Part shown: positions 43,656-55,540 of the stretch, piece by piece
Layout of the letters: each line of letters opens with the position of its first letter
Numbering within the stretch: the first letter of the stretch is position 1
From: Colocasia esculenta
Taxonomy: Eukaryota > Streptophyta > Magnoliopsida > Alismatales > Araceae
Length of the DNA: 64,000 nucleotides
Assembly (NCBI GenBank): GCA_014218235.1
Contig: CM024759.1
Coordinates: 78,265,079-78,329,078 of the forward strand
Direction: 5' to 3'
Position numbers and translations under genes: made by a program
Notes under the pieces: generated by a model
The model's input: the letters and a program-made list of their open reading frames with translations, nothing else
Databases searched by the model: none
What the model was told of the DNA's origin: nothing

Positions 43656-46566
43656 GTTCTCCACATTCCCTCCCCACGGGAGGCATTTTATTTTCACCTT
43701 TTGTATAATCCTTACTCTTGCACTGGGCACCATGCCCCTTTTTGTGTTCCTCATTCTCAATCACGTGCCCCTCGTGGCACATTTCCCTCCGGTGCCCCAC
43801 GTGGCACATCTCCATCCCGTACCCCTCGTGGCACATCTCCCTCCGGTGCCCCACGTGGCACCTCTCCATCTTGCGCCCCACGCGGCGCACCCTTCTTTTC
43901 GGCCCCTCGTGGCCCGCTTTTTCTTTTCTCTCCTCCGGCTCATCCGAATCCTCTCTCTCTTTCAGAGCACCGCGCCCTCCTTCTCCTCCAAACTCCTCTG
44001 GCCCTGCCGGAGTCTCCAAGGTCTTTCCTCCGCTTTCTCCTCTCCATTTTCAATCGGGTCCTCCGACCCTTCTCGCACTGTTTTCGAGGCTTTTGCCCCC
44101 ATGTGTCTTTTTAATTCCAAACAAAAAATGTAAATTCTTGTAGACCTCTGAGTCTCACCCCAACGAAGGGCATTCGTCCTCCCTTTACCCTCTGAATTCT
44201 TACTATGTTTTATCATTGCCAAAAAAAAATCCATAAAAATATGAATATTTCAACATTGTCGTGCCGTCACAGCGCTCCCGTTATGAGAATTCCACGCCCG
44301 GAGTCCAAAATTCCCTCGCGGGTCATTAAGGTTTGCCCTTAGCACGGGCACCTCCACACACATCACGGCCCTAAGTCGATTGCTTCCGATAGACACTGCC
44401 ACAGCCATGCCTGAATGGCACAAACGTCTGTTTCTCTCCTCTTTTGGCCGAAGTATGAGTAGTAGAGGTAGTCTGGGCAAGGCAACCAACCCAAAGCACC
44501 TCCGTCATAAGAGGATGTCTCTAAATTGAGCAAAAATCAAATGACCAATCAAAATAAAGTCCAATGCATGTCAAGAGCGGCAAAGTCCCTGCGGAGATCC
44601 AAATGGACCCGGTCGTATGCATGCAAAAATCAAAATCAAATCAAGATAATAGGGCATGACAAAGAGTGGCAAAGTCCCCGCGGAAATCCAAATGAACCCG
44701 GTCATACGCATGTCCCTAACAAACAAAAAAAATGGTCATCACTCAAGATTCCAAAATAATTCAAAAGCCCCAGTGCTTAAAAGAGACTAAATCTTCTAAC
44801 GGTTGTGCCAAGGAAGGAAGTCAAACCCAACTCTTCAAATACTCATACCGAGCTTATCTCCAAATTTTCTTCCCTTCTCCCTGCCAGACTTAGTCGCCTT
44901 TTCAGGTATGGCTTTGATAGTGGCACTGTTAGCCCAGTGCAATCAGCGGTGGGCGCCACCTTAAACTGCACGTCCTACTCTGGGCATTCCTTAATGAAAC
45001 GGGAGGCAACAATGACCCTTCGCCAGTTAGTTTTCATAACCTTAATGCCGCTATGGCATGACAATATTTTCAAAATCAACAAAGATGAATATTTCCAAAT
45101 CCTACAAAAAGATGGATATTTTTCAAAATTCACAAAAAATCAAAATATTTTCAAAATCACAAAAAATTCAAATACTTCAAAGCCAATAAAAAAATCAAAT
45201 ATTTTCCAAAACCCACAAAATTCAAATACTTCCAAAATCCATAAAAATTCAAATATTTCAAAACTTACAATCCCCATAAAAATTTAAATACGTTCAAAAA
45301 CAAAAAAAAATCATCGATGGTATTGCACATGGCAAGCACATTGCCCTCCCTGCGCCAGATCGCATCAATCCTTCTGATTATGGGTCCCTCCCATCCTGAA
45401 CTCCAATCTCCTTGGCCAAGCCTGCTTATCCTCATGGTTAAGACAAACAAACTGAATGAGCTATGCTTGTTTACATGCTTTATCCATGCTGCATGCTCCA
45501 TGCTAAATGTTGTTTCTTCCATGATGATTGTTGTTCTTGGCTAATGAAGTTTTGAGGGCAGGATTCGAGGTACCTCATCAGGCACCACATCAGGCATCGC
45601 TGCCTTCACCATCAGGTTATCTGCATTTTATTATATTTTATACCCTTAGAGCACACCAAGGACCTTGTGGCTCTGAGGAATCTAGGATTTGAGTTCCCCT
45701 CCATAAAAAACAATGATTATCCCAGAGGATCCTTAGCCGCACGGATAGGCCATTACACTTGGCACACGAGGACGACGGACCCATGCATACCCCCCGGTCC
45801 TGATTCAACGTCGGTGTAACAATATTATCCTTGGTTATTTTCTACTCCTCCTTTAATCTTATTTTTCTTTTAGCCCAGCATACATGCATGTTAAAATCAT
45901 AGTGGAAATCCACTCTTGCAATGCAATTTGAGAGTCATCTGTGCTCCAATTCCAAAGCAATGTTGAAATATTCCATTCCGGGTCGAATACCCAACTCCCT
46001 TCGTTGTTGCCTCCGGGCCGATTTCCTTAAGATTCCTTTGTTTGGACTTATCCTTTTTTCTTTTACTTCCAGAGATCCACCTGAGGCAGTGGCAGACGCC
46101 CCTGATGGTGCAACCTAACGAATTGTGTCCTTAGGTACTTCCCCTTCACTGGAAGCTGATCTCTCCCTCTCTCCCAAGATCCACCTGCGGTAGTGGTAGA
46201 TGCCCCCAATGGTGAAACCTAACGGATTGTGTCCTTAGGTACTTCCCCGACGCTGGAAGTTGGTCTTTTCTTTCCTTTCATTTGTGCACACTCTTTTCTT
46301 CTTTCCTCTGTCCAAACATTTGTTTCTTTAGGTCTTCTTCCCGGTGGTAACTTCCTTGGGTGTTGGGGAAAGACCCTTATCAGGTGGCAGTCACCAATGA
46401 TTACGCGTGTCTATTTTTCACCTTGGCGTCTACTTTTCAGTCCGCTCCCGCTTCACTCCACTACGCTACACTTCATTTCTTTTCATTCCATTTCACTCCA
46501 TTTCACTCCACATCGTGTCCTTCTGCTTCTCTCCCCTGCAAAGCAGATGCCAAGGCATGGCAGCTG
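43656..46566 (+). other. Non-coding 3' half of element C
   Basis: No retroelement domain on either strand. It contains repeats of CGTGGCACATYTCCxTCC at about 43765-43915, and A-rich repeats of TTCAAAATCCACAAAAA type at about 45060-45300. Confidence 0.6.
43760..43915 (+). repeat. Short tandem repeat with CGTGGCACA core
   Basis: Six to seven units of about 24-30 bp with a CCCCxCGTGGCACATCTCC core. Confidence 0.75.
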
Positions 46567-47801
46567 TAGACACGTGAATTTGGCTTCACCGCGGGCAAAT
46601 TTCATGTTGCTCCATAATGCCACAAATGACCTTCCTTTTGCCTTGCAAGAATAGTTTCCCAATATTTTTGGATCTCACCCATTCTTTCTCGGTGATTCCC
46701 CTTCGTTTCAAATGTGGTTCGGTCACGGATCGACCTGCGCGGTCAGGTCGCAGGGGTCCGGGGGGCAGGTCGCGGCGGTTAGGTCGCGGGGGTCCGGTCA
46801 AGCTAAATTTGGTTCGCAAAAGGCATATGGACAACTTCATTGATTCGTGTTCGCTACAGTGGACGCCTTTTAGAAAGACCGTATCGCGTCCTGCCGCCCC
46901 GACGCGTTTCAAATCAAGACGCGTCGGCCTGAGCCGCCACGATTAGGCGAGACCTCGAAAGTCATCGCACTCAAGTGCCTGCCCCTCGGAACCGTGCAAA
47001 ATCTCTGAATCACGTCCTGCCGCCCAGACGCGATTAGGTCGTAGGCTTGAAACGCCAGCCCTCGGAAGTCGTCCCACGTGCCTAAATCCTAATCGTGGCG
47101 AGGAAGGCCGACGCGTTTCAAAAACGCGGCGGCCATCCCGACGCGATTATGTTCTTTATCGCGGCGTCCTGACAGGACGCGTTTCAGACTCCTGACGGCA
47201 TTTATCTCCCTGTCTCATCAATTTGACCTTCTGAATTGCGGCTTGCCGCCTAGACGCGATGTAAATCAAGTCGCGGCGCGCTTGCCCGACGCTATTCTAA
47301 TCGCGGCCTGCCGCCCAGATGTGTTTCAATCTTAAGTCGCGTCCGCTGTGATGGAAGCGATTTGAATCCGTGATGCCTATAAATTGGACCCGAGGGTCAT
47401 TTGTTCAGGCGGTCCCAACGATAGCGGCGAAGCCCTGCCGAATTCCCGCCTCGACTCCGAGCTATTCCTCGCTGATCCATTCTTCTTCCTCGGAGTTTGA
47501 CATCGTCATCTCCTTCCATTCCACGCTAGCGGCGAAAGCGTCTTCCTCCACGTCCTCCATCGATTCCGGCAACGGCCCGTCACGCCGCACCAAAATTTAG
47601 GGAAGCACCCCCCTTCCCCTTGCTTTTACTTTCATTTATCTCCTCCGGGCCCCACGTGGCCCTCCTTTTCTTTTTACATGCACACGCATGCATATACACA
47701 CACTCACCTATTTTAGGGGTTCAAAACCACCATCCGGTGAGTCCTCCCCATTTTAGTCATTTCATTTATTCTTTGGGATTCGATACTACACGCTGTATTT
47801 G

Positions 47802-47806
47802 ACTAA
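47802..47806. repeat. Target site duplication ACTAA, left
   Basis: Pairs with 50455-50459. Confidence 0.85.
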
Positions 47807-50454
47807 TGTAACACCCCAAAAATTTTATTTGTTGAAAAATATGAATAATAAAGTTATTAGACTTATGTATTAATCTTAAATTGAAATAATTGATATTTAG
47901 GAATGATTAGCATTAATTAACGTTACCCCAGTGTCGTACTCGGACGTACGCGCTCCCATAGGGCGACACTGAAAAACTATAACGAAAACAAAATTCAAGA
48001 GCATCATAATTTCCATAAAATTGTGGAGATATCAGAAATATAAATATCCGAATTTTTCGACGTACGGATTTTGAGATTAAGTCGACGCGACCATTTTTCG
48101 GGTGATTTTTTACCTACTGTAAAATAAATTCTAAAAATTAAACTAAAATCACCATAATTTGTAAAACCATCACATTAGTCTATGGTTGAAATTTTAATAC
48201 AAACGGACTTTGTTTGGTCATGTTTACATCAAAACTAAGGGGCCAGCTGATTTATTGGGTCATTTACGGTGGGGATTTATGGGGGCTTACATGTTAAGCT
48301 CTTGGGAAGCCACCATACGAGGGGAATAAGCCAACACCTAAGTTACCTGCGTGTAACCAAGATGAAAGTTGCATAAGCTACGTGTTGAGGTAAAAATCAA
48401 AGGATTTTTACCATGACACATGGGCAACCGATGTGTCATTGTGCATGGAGAAGCTTTGGGTTATAAATACCTTCCACCAAGCTTCGAAACCATCTTTCCA
48501 CACCCCTGTACTTGCTCCTGTTCTTGTTTCCCTACTCCTTGCTGCTGGAACTGCTGTTAGAGGTGTTGCTGGAGGAGCTGCTGGAGTTCTTGGCTTCATA
48601 GCTATTGCAACTACTTTCACTTCTGCTTCTTCGGCCACTGTAGCTGCTTCTCTTGGTGTGGACATTGCAAGCACGCCATCAACCTTAAGGGGGAAACACT
48701 TCTCTTGCTGGGTGTGGGATTTTTCATCAAGAATACTTGCAAGTTCATCATTTAAGCAAGGTAGGATTCATCTCCCTCTGATTCAAATCTATCCTCCATA
48801 CCTGACAAGAAGTTCTTAATGAGAGGACAAAAGGTTATACCTGTGGTCCTTCTATTTTTCTTCCAGTCATGATAGAAATACTCTTGTTGGAAGAGGAACA
48901 ACCTTGTTCCATTTTAGAAACTAACTCCTATCCTCTTCTTCCACCCTTGATCCTTGTACATGCTATAGAGTTTTGTAGAAGTCTCAATCATCTTTAGAAT
49001 AGTATGAAGACTTCGGTTTAGATGATTGATACTTCAAGTCTTGATTTAGATTCATGAAACACCTTGTGATTTAGTGTCCATCATGTAGGAATTTTCCAAT
49101 AATCCATTGCTATCAAACCATGCTTTCAGTACTACACTATGTTAGCTTCTAGCTAGACAAGTTTGAATTGTAGATCTCTTATTTCATCTCGTATGTTTAG
49201 CTTATAAACCACTGTGAGAACTACAATTACATTCTTCCATTTGATATAAATCATGCCTTGATTCATAGGTTCCATGGTTAGAGTGTTTAAAGTGAATTCA
49301 AAGTCTCTTTTGAGTGAGGAACAGGCGGCTGTCGACAGGCAGTTCATGGCTGTCGACAGGCCAACCTTCCTGAACTCTGGAATAACTGGGACTGTGTGCA
49401 GCTGTCGACAACCATCTTGTTGCTGTCGACAGATGGACACAGACCAGCAAAATCTGAGCTCTGTCTGCTGCAATCTGTCGACAGCCCCTTCCTGGCTGTC
49501 GACAGCTACGACCCTGATTCGAATTTTTGCACTTTTCCGTGTATGAATCCTTGCTAAAAGTTCATCCTAATAGCCTAGCAAGTTACCCCTTTAATTACTT
49601 GGGTATTTGCTGTCATTCTACTGTAAAGAATATCCATTTGAGATACCTTACTCGCCTTGAAATATTCTTGAAGTTGACAACTACGAATGGTACTCCGTTG
49701 AGTCCATTCTCCTATGTTCGGTAACCGAGTTCATATAACTTGATGTCTTGAGAGTTCAAATGTTTGAACACCATGTGAGATGTGATTAATTGATGATGAT
49801 GACATATTATTGGGTCCTTGGAACCCACCTGACTGAAATGCTTGTGCAAATAGGGCTGGTCCAGTCCTGGGAGGAGCACCCTAATTCTTTTACTGGCCAT
49901 ACGGATTGATAAAGGGCGACAGGATGTTTGGCATTACATCACTTACTGTTGATTATGGTCATCATAATTACTGTACTGTCTTACTGTTACATGAGCGAAT
50001 TGTGAAGTTTATACACCTGCACATGCCTGTGTTTTATTATCACTGTATCAAGTCTACTGTCCTGATATTTGATCATGTCTTCAATATCCGTTCTATTCTT
50101 GCATTGACTACCATGTATTCATCCTTGGAATTATGGATTTGAATTCTACTGGGCTAGTTAGCTCATTATTTCCTACCATTCTCAGGTAATACAGATGGGG
50201 ATGACATTTAAGGGCATGAGTGCTGAGTGGACCGACCGTGACGAGCAAGCCAATCCGTTTCTATTTCTGTTTAGTAGTGTGAAATGAGATGTGTAAATTA
50301 AGTTGTTTTGATCTACTCCTCTCTTAGTTGTTATGAGGAGTATCTGTGTAATAAAACTTCCGCATATTACGTTATGAAGGGATAAATAATTATTACTTTT
50401 TTGTGCCTATTTTTCTGTCACTTCCGATAAATAGTCTTTTATTAGGACGTGACA
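47807..50454 (+). mobile_element. Solo LTR D, 2,648 bp
   Basis: Begins TGTAACACCCC, ends GGACGTGACA, with duplication ACTAA at 47802-47806 and 50455-50459. It has no internal region or coding domain. The uninterrupted site is seen in the 5' LTR of element C (GTATTTGACTAATCCC). It contains six close variants of CTGTCGACAG at 49330-49505. Confidence 0.87.
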
Positions 50455-50459
50455 ACTAA
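50455..50459. repeat. Target site duplication ACTAA, right
   Basis: Pairs with 47802-47806. Confidence 0.85.
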
Positions 50460-50823
50460 TCCCTTTTTATTTTCTTTGTCTTTTGTCAGGGTAATCAAAC
50501 GAGGAAACGCCCTCTACTGCGGCCGGCCATGTTCGTAGATGAAGATAGAACCCGCATCATCCCCCGTGCCATCTCCCCGCTAAAAAGGTACGCTCGCGAT
50601 CACATTCCTCCATTCCGCACCCCTCGCCGTGCGTCTCCATTCGGCACCCTCGCGTGCCTGGCGATCACGTTTCTTTTTCTTTATTTTATGCTTTTCACAC
50701 TCCATATCCACACATCACACATTCCACACACATTTCGCCATCCATATTTTTATTTTTATCACCACCCTCTTTGTGGCCTGTTCTTCGTCCCCCCTAAAAA
50801 AAGGAACGGAAAACACATCTACA

Positions 50824-50828
50824 GTCCC
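50824..50828. repeat. Target site duplication GTCCC, right
   Basis: Pairs with 38589-38593. Confidence 0.85.
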
Positions 50829-51239
50829 TACTGGGCTTCTTCGTGAAGCTCATTCCTCCTTTACAGGTGAGACTTCACAGCAGCACCCTTCGCAGCGGGC
50901 TGAGGAGACGGGGCCGTAGTAGACGGCATCTTCCGTGAGCAGTGTTCCCCAGTACTTGTTTACTTCACTCTTGGGGTATGCCCCTAAGGGACCTGTTATC
51001 CCCTTTACTTTCTGCACTTGTACTTTGCTTACCTTGGGACTGTACTAGACTCGTACTTGTGTTGGACGCTCTTTTCTTCACTTTTTGGTACATTTTAATG
51101 TTGTTGTTGTTACTTACTCCCGTTATATATCTTGTTAGACTGGTCTATTAGCCCTTCTGGGTCTTCGGGCCCGTGGGCGGCGGTGCCGATGGTCGGATCC
51201 TTGGTGGGAGCTAGGGGTCTGAGCGTCGAGGTCGTTACA

Positions 51240-51244
51240 CAAAC
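51240..51244. repeat. Target site duplication CAAAC, right
   Basis: Pairs with 36481-36485. Confidence 0.85.
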
Positions 51245-51392
51245 TCAATAAATTTATCCACCCCATCATAGTATTCAATTGTGTCTTTGCACCATTAAAT
51301 ACACAATTACATTCATAAAGACATTTCTTTTGTGAGAATTATAACTGATATTATTGTACTTACCTTTCCTTATCTATCCAACTTCAATCCAT
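51240..51392 (-). pseudogene. Start exon and first part of the Transpos_assoc domain
   Basis: Exon 1 (51392-51364) reads M-D-stop-SWIDKER before a donor GTAAGT. Family members usually begin MDRSWM or MDKSWI, so the stop looks like a mutated codon at position 3. Exon 2 begins near 51300 and includes YYDGVDKFIEF up to the target duplication at 51240-51244. The exon 1-exon 2 join is out of frame by one base. Confidence 0.6.
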
Positions 51393-52102
51393 ATTCATCT
51401 TAAATATGTCCTTAACTTTTTAACAATCAAAGGATCTTAAGGGACAAAATTAGCCAATGAATATAAAACCAGAGATAGGTAAAACCTACATACACTTCAC
51501 ATTAAATTACATATAAAAGTAAAGAAAATACATTTTTTTTCCAAAAAAATAACAACAAATTATTTCAACACATAAAATAAGGTTGAGACTTCATATATAG
51601 TGATTATGACATATAAGTAGAACTTGTGCCCTGATGCAATGTCTGTCAGCCACCGTTACCTACAATGGTGAGCTAAGCCAATCATGGCATGTACGATGAT
51701 AATAAAAAAAAAGATAGACTATTTAACTCTTCATCTAACTAAAAGTAGACCTGTAAATAAGAAAGAGGACAAGTGCCAATATTAGATTCGCTACTACACA
51801 TCACACATTAAATAGTCATAGTATACCTTCTGTTGGGGCCCAGCACGTCTAAAATGAGTCCCTCTTGGGTCACCTTTGTGGACCACAATCCATAGCATGA
51901 CAAAGAGAATAGAAAAAGAAAAAGGTTGCCAACTGATGAATTGGGACAAATGAGGAATCAAATGCCAATGAGAGAACTGAGGTGGCTATCACCGCAAATC
52001 AACGCCACAATGTTGTCACCATTTAACTACAAGTGGACAAACATATATCGAAATGAAGAGGTTTTCATTGCTTCAACAAGAAACACCTACCAGAACCAAA
52101 AC
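51393..52102. other. Spacer upstream of the second CACTA-type gene
   Basis: AT-rich. No CACTA terminus was found here. A plus-strand open frame (51926-52489) is unrecognised and overlaps the antisense fragment and LTR E. Confidence 0.35.
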
Positions 52103-52387
52103 CTAAAGGAGATCATGAATGTAGCCAGTCAAATAAGGAACATCGTCGAGCACGAAGCCATTGTCATCTGGCAGGATGTTCGCAATGGATTTACCCTTAG
52201 AAGCCATCCCTCTTTGGGATCTGAGCTTGATCTCATTGTTAGGACCATTCCCCTGTCGAACTTGTGCAGAGGAGGAAGAGGGAGACCTCCAGCTACTCAA
52301 CGGGCAACCCGCGGAGGAGCCATTGGAATCGCGATCGACACGGGAATCATTGGCGATGGCCGCCTTGGGAGGAGAGAGTTCCATAGA
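52103..52387 (-). pseudogene. Possible ATP-dependent 6-phosphofructokinase exon 1 fragment
   Basis: On the minus strand a Ser-rich, plastid-transit-like stretch (SSWRSPSSSSAQVRQGNG) leads to DDNGFVLDDVPYLTGYIHDL. Plant PFK proteins have a conserved GYVLEDVPHLxDYIPDLPTYPNP start, and the resemblance ends exactly before the PTYPNP part. The frame then hits a stop. Upstream it is cut by LTR E. It could be a gene piece captured by a transposon or a broken host gene. The match is short and from memory, so the identification is tentative. Confidence 0.4.
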
Positions 52388-54643
52388 TGTAGCGGCTCCG
52401 GCGCCTGGTCCAGCTCTCGTCGAGAATTCGATCATCAGTTCTGCCGCCCACATATCTGGAGATTCAGAAGGACTAACGGACCAATCTAATAAGATATGTA
52501 AGGAAAGTAAATGACGACAATAAGTACTAAAAATATATTAACAAGTGAAGGAAAGCGTCTACCACAAAGTACGAGTTTAGAATAGGTGCTGAAAAGAGGA
52601 GATAACAGATCCCCTAGGGACATTTCCTGAGGGTGAAGGGCTAGGTAGCTAGGGGAACACTACTCAAGGAAGACGCCATCTACTACTGTCCAGTCTCCTC
52701 TGTCCATCGCGAAAAGTGCTGCTGTGAAATCTCACTTGAAAAGGAGAGAATGAGCTTCACGAAGAAGCCCAGTAGGGACTACCAATCTCCCATTGGTTCT
52801 AAAAAACAGAATAGATGTATGATTTAAAGGAAAGTGAGCAAGATAATATATTCTACTTACAAAGTAAGTGCGGAAGCAGAAAGTAAACTACACATCCATT
52901 GATCTAAACACGTCGGGACCGAAAACTCTTATAACCACGGAACTGGGACAAACCCCAAGACTGCAAACACAGACCGAGAGACCTGTTTGGACAAAGACAC
53001 TAGCCATAGAGAACAACTATCACTAGTTAACCGGTCAGGAGTGCCACGCGCCTTACCCTCGACTTCCAGTCTAGATCTGCCATCTCCCGTCAGAGCATGA
53101 GACCGCGGAACTAAAAGTAACCACACAACTATCGTAGTTCTGGCCGTACTATATGGTCTCACGTCTGGCCCCTCTAAATGGTACCAGAATCATATAGAGT
53201 GAGGCAGTGAGAAGGATTAGTTGATCTGTGCCGGAAAAACAACCAAACCACCTTGGCGTCCCAGACCAATCAAGATAGCTCTGCAAATAACTCAACATCG
53301 CCGTCCACCACCATTTTCCCCTTAGCTACCAGAGTCGGTGACTCGAGCACGCCCGCCGCCTAGAGAACTCCCTCAACCGGCATGCAGGGACGGGGGTCCC
53401 AGGTAACGGTAACAACCTTTAATGTAACAAGCCCTCCAGTGCCAAGCACCAAACGAACAACTTGTGTAGGACTGTGCTAGGAACAACACAAGTGCCAAGC
53501 AACTTAGAGACGCAGCGGAACAGACTCCGAATAGGGCACATGTCACTCTCTGTCTGAGAAGGCAACAGGGTCACTATCACCTTCTCAGAGGAGGCGACGT
53601 AGTGGTAGTTGCAACCAGAATGCGATACCTTGCATGACACGACCTGGATCAGAAGGCAGCGCACCCCCTTTTGCAACCAGAATGCGACAGGTAGCATGTC
53701 GTGACTAGAGTCAGAAGGCGACAGGGGAAGCATCGCATTCTGAGTCACGACAAGGACCTTGTCACGACCACAGACAGAGGCCTAGGTGCCTACCCGTGAC
53801 CTCCAAAAATGCCCCCAAATGGCAAATCCGATGTGCACAGAGGGAGGGGAACGTGGAGAACAATAAATGCACATGCTAGGAGTACAAACCACCATCATCC
53901 ACACCCATGCATGACAATGTGAAGGATCTACACTCATGAAACCTCACATGCACACTCATGAGATTACTCAAACCCCCAACCCCATTCAAGATGAAGGAAT
54001 CCAACATGCATTCAAACACTTAGCATGGATTCTACAAGGTTTGGAGAAGGGGGAATGAGATCCTAGCATGCTAGAACTAGGGGAAGGTTGAGATAAATCC
54101 CTATCTCAAAATGAAGAGCCAACCCATTGGGGTCTTCTCTTGTGCATGGCCGTCTCCTCCACGCTCACGCCATCCACGAGCAACGTCCGACCTCCTACAC
54201 ATTGGAGAAGAGATCATACGTCGAAAAGGAAGCCGACATGCCAAAGGGAGCACCACGTCGGAGGAGGAACCACGGCTGGAGACGCCACACCCACCACTAA
54301 GAACACCCTCAAGAACTCCCCCACGAGGAGGTTTCGCACAGAGGGGTCGGAGGAAGGAAGGGAAGAAGAGGAAAAGGAGAAGAAGAGATCAGTTCTAATG
54401 GCCCAGCTTATATAAAGCTTAGGTTTTAGAACACGACGACGAAGTTGTCACAACCTGCCTGACGGCGACAGTCATGTTGTCGTGACCTCAAAGGCCTAGT
54501 CAGACCTGACAGCTGGACCCGCCACGTGTCGCCCTCCATGCCTACCACCTTGAATGCGACGATTAGCATGTAGCCTTCAAGTTACATGCACCCCGACACG
54601 TGTCTCAACTGTCCAGACAACAAAACGACAAGAAGGGAATACA
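52388..54643 (-). mobile_element. Solo LTR E (family of A and B), reversed
   Basis: 2,256 bp, nearly the length of LTR A. The reverse complement matches LTR A/B through the 3' end (TTCGTGAAGCTCATT, TTACATATCTTATTAGA), the GGGAGATTGGTAGTCCCT block (52775-52792) and the 5' start near 54643. Flanks ATAGA and ATGGC agree at only three of five positions, so the target duplication is decayed or the edges are slightly off. Confidence 0.72.
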
Positions 54644-54903
54644 ATGGCCAGAAACTATCAGAAGATGAACACGATGATGAAGCCGTCGCGTTATTAACAA
54701 AAACACATCAACCATGTCGTCGCCTTCAGAAGGGGATAGCCCAACTCATCGCTACTTTGAATAGAGGGTGGCCGACCAAGGAACGAGATGTTACAATGGA
54801 AGTGATCAGAGAGATGTTAGGGGAGAGCAAGGGGGACACATATGATGAGGAGGACGAAAAGAAGGCTTTACAAGAAGCCTTCTTGGAGGGGTTCAAATGG
54901 TGA
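54644..54903 (+). other. Unrecognised open frame
   Basis: About 85 codons ending DEEDEKKALQEAFLEGFKW. It begins inside LTR E and no domain is recognised. The opposite strand has a 5'-UTR-like stretch with CCCTAAAACCCC near 55120 and an ATG at 55058, so coding strand is undecided. Confidence 0.2.
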
Positions 54904-55540
54904 AAGAGAGAGAGAGAAAAAAAGAGCATTTTAGAGGACCGTTGGGGCCAGAGCTGGTGGAGGTTGATAGCGCAAGCAAATCCAATGATGATCGCTATGC
55001 TGATGGTCTCAACAGTCGAACTGTGAAGCCGAGGAGAGGGGGAAGGGAAAGTGCCCATGGGGGGTGAGACTATGTAATTAGGGGAAGGGGGAAGAGAAAG
55101 TGGGAGATGGGAGGGGGGTTTTAGGGCTTGGAACGATCAAGAAAGGCTTTTCTTTTGGAGCTTCGCATTCTATGAGTGAAAGTTTTTTTTTTCCCCTTCG
55201 GTGTTGAAGTTCGTGCGCCAACAAGAAGCCCGCTTTCAAAAGACGGGCTGATCAAATATTTTTGGGGGCATACTCGTTACCTACATTCAAGACATGATTA
55301 CTTACTATTATCCCCGCAATGTGATCACCTAAATTTTTATCTATGTCTTTTTTTAAGAAAACAATATTATTTTAATTGTGACCCCCTTAAACGGAAGGTA
55401 AAATCTCCAAAATACTTACAAACTCTCCTACAGAATTAAAAAATGACGGTATAGCCCATTTTTCTTGTAATGTAAATAGGTAATTATAATTTATTTTCTA
55501 TAAATATTAGGGAGAATTAATTATTGGTCCTTGGCAGGAA
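54904..55540. other. Gene-free spacer
   Basis: Contains a short GA run near 54907 and purine-rich DNA. Nothing further identified. Confidence 0.35.

Larger units (their letters stand above)
38594..50823 (+). mobile_element. Gag-only LTR retrotransposon C (TR-GAG-like)
   Basis: Two LTRs (38594-40171; 46567-50823 with a nested insertion) begin TGTAGACACG and end ACACATCTACA. The duplication GTCCC lies at 38589-38593 and 50824-50828. The internal region of 6.4 kb carries a gag gene but no visible protease, RT, RNase H or integrase. That matches the class of non-autonomous plant elements described as TR-GAG. The two LTRs differ at many positions, so the insertion is not recent. No standard tRNA primer site is evident after the 5' LTR. 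Confidence 0.85.
46567..50823 (+). repeat. Element C 3' LTR, interrupted by solo LTR D
   Basis: LTR sequence at 46567-47806 and 50460-50823 matches the 5' LTR. The interruption at 47807-50454 has its own duplication ACTAA. Substitutions and small indels against the 5' LTR are frequent, including a longer GGTCGCGG block near 46770-46795. Confidence 0.88.
36486..51239 (+). mobile_element. Solo LTR B (same family as A), interrupted by a nested element
   Basis: Begins TGTAACATTCC at 36486 and ends TCGTTACA at 51239, with duplication CAAAC at 36481-36485 and 51240-51244. Its own sequence is 36486-38593 plus 50829-51239, about 2.5 kb. It aligns with LTR A around the GGGGAAAACGGTGG block (38050 against 33850), TTCTCACTGCCTC, and the 3' end GGGTATGCCCCTAAGGGAC. 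The join was broken by the element at 38594-50823. Confidence 0.85.
30200..51392 (-). pseudogene. Second CACTA-type gene (Transpos_assoc + Transposase_24), split by nested LTR elements
   Basis: Minus-strand pieces occur in the order of one known protein class. The start exon and Transpos_assoc zinc domain are at 51392-51240 and 36480-36155. An acidic linker with the start of Transposase_24 is at 35170-34813, and its rest is at 32543-32477 and 32403-32201. Further exons, a coiled coil and a C-terminal domain lie between 32170 and 30200. Two LTR insertions interrupt exons (36486-51239 and 32549-34807), and each exon reads in frame across the insertion once one copy of the target duplication is set aside. 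Stops and one-base shifts make it non-functional. Whether it belongs to the same transposon as the 14752-26162 remnant is unclear; no terminus was found for it. Confidence 0.75.

Noticed and set aside
14752..51392. A single giant CACTA element from 14.7 to 51.4 kb
   Set aside because: Both gene sets share orientation, but there would be two Transposase_24 genes and still no Transposase_21 domain or second terminus. Two remnants are more likely, though not proven.
51926..52489. 187-codon plus-strand frame
   Set aside because: Mostly antisense to the PFK-like fragment and LTR E. No domain recognised.
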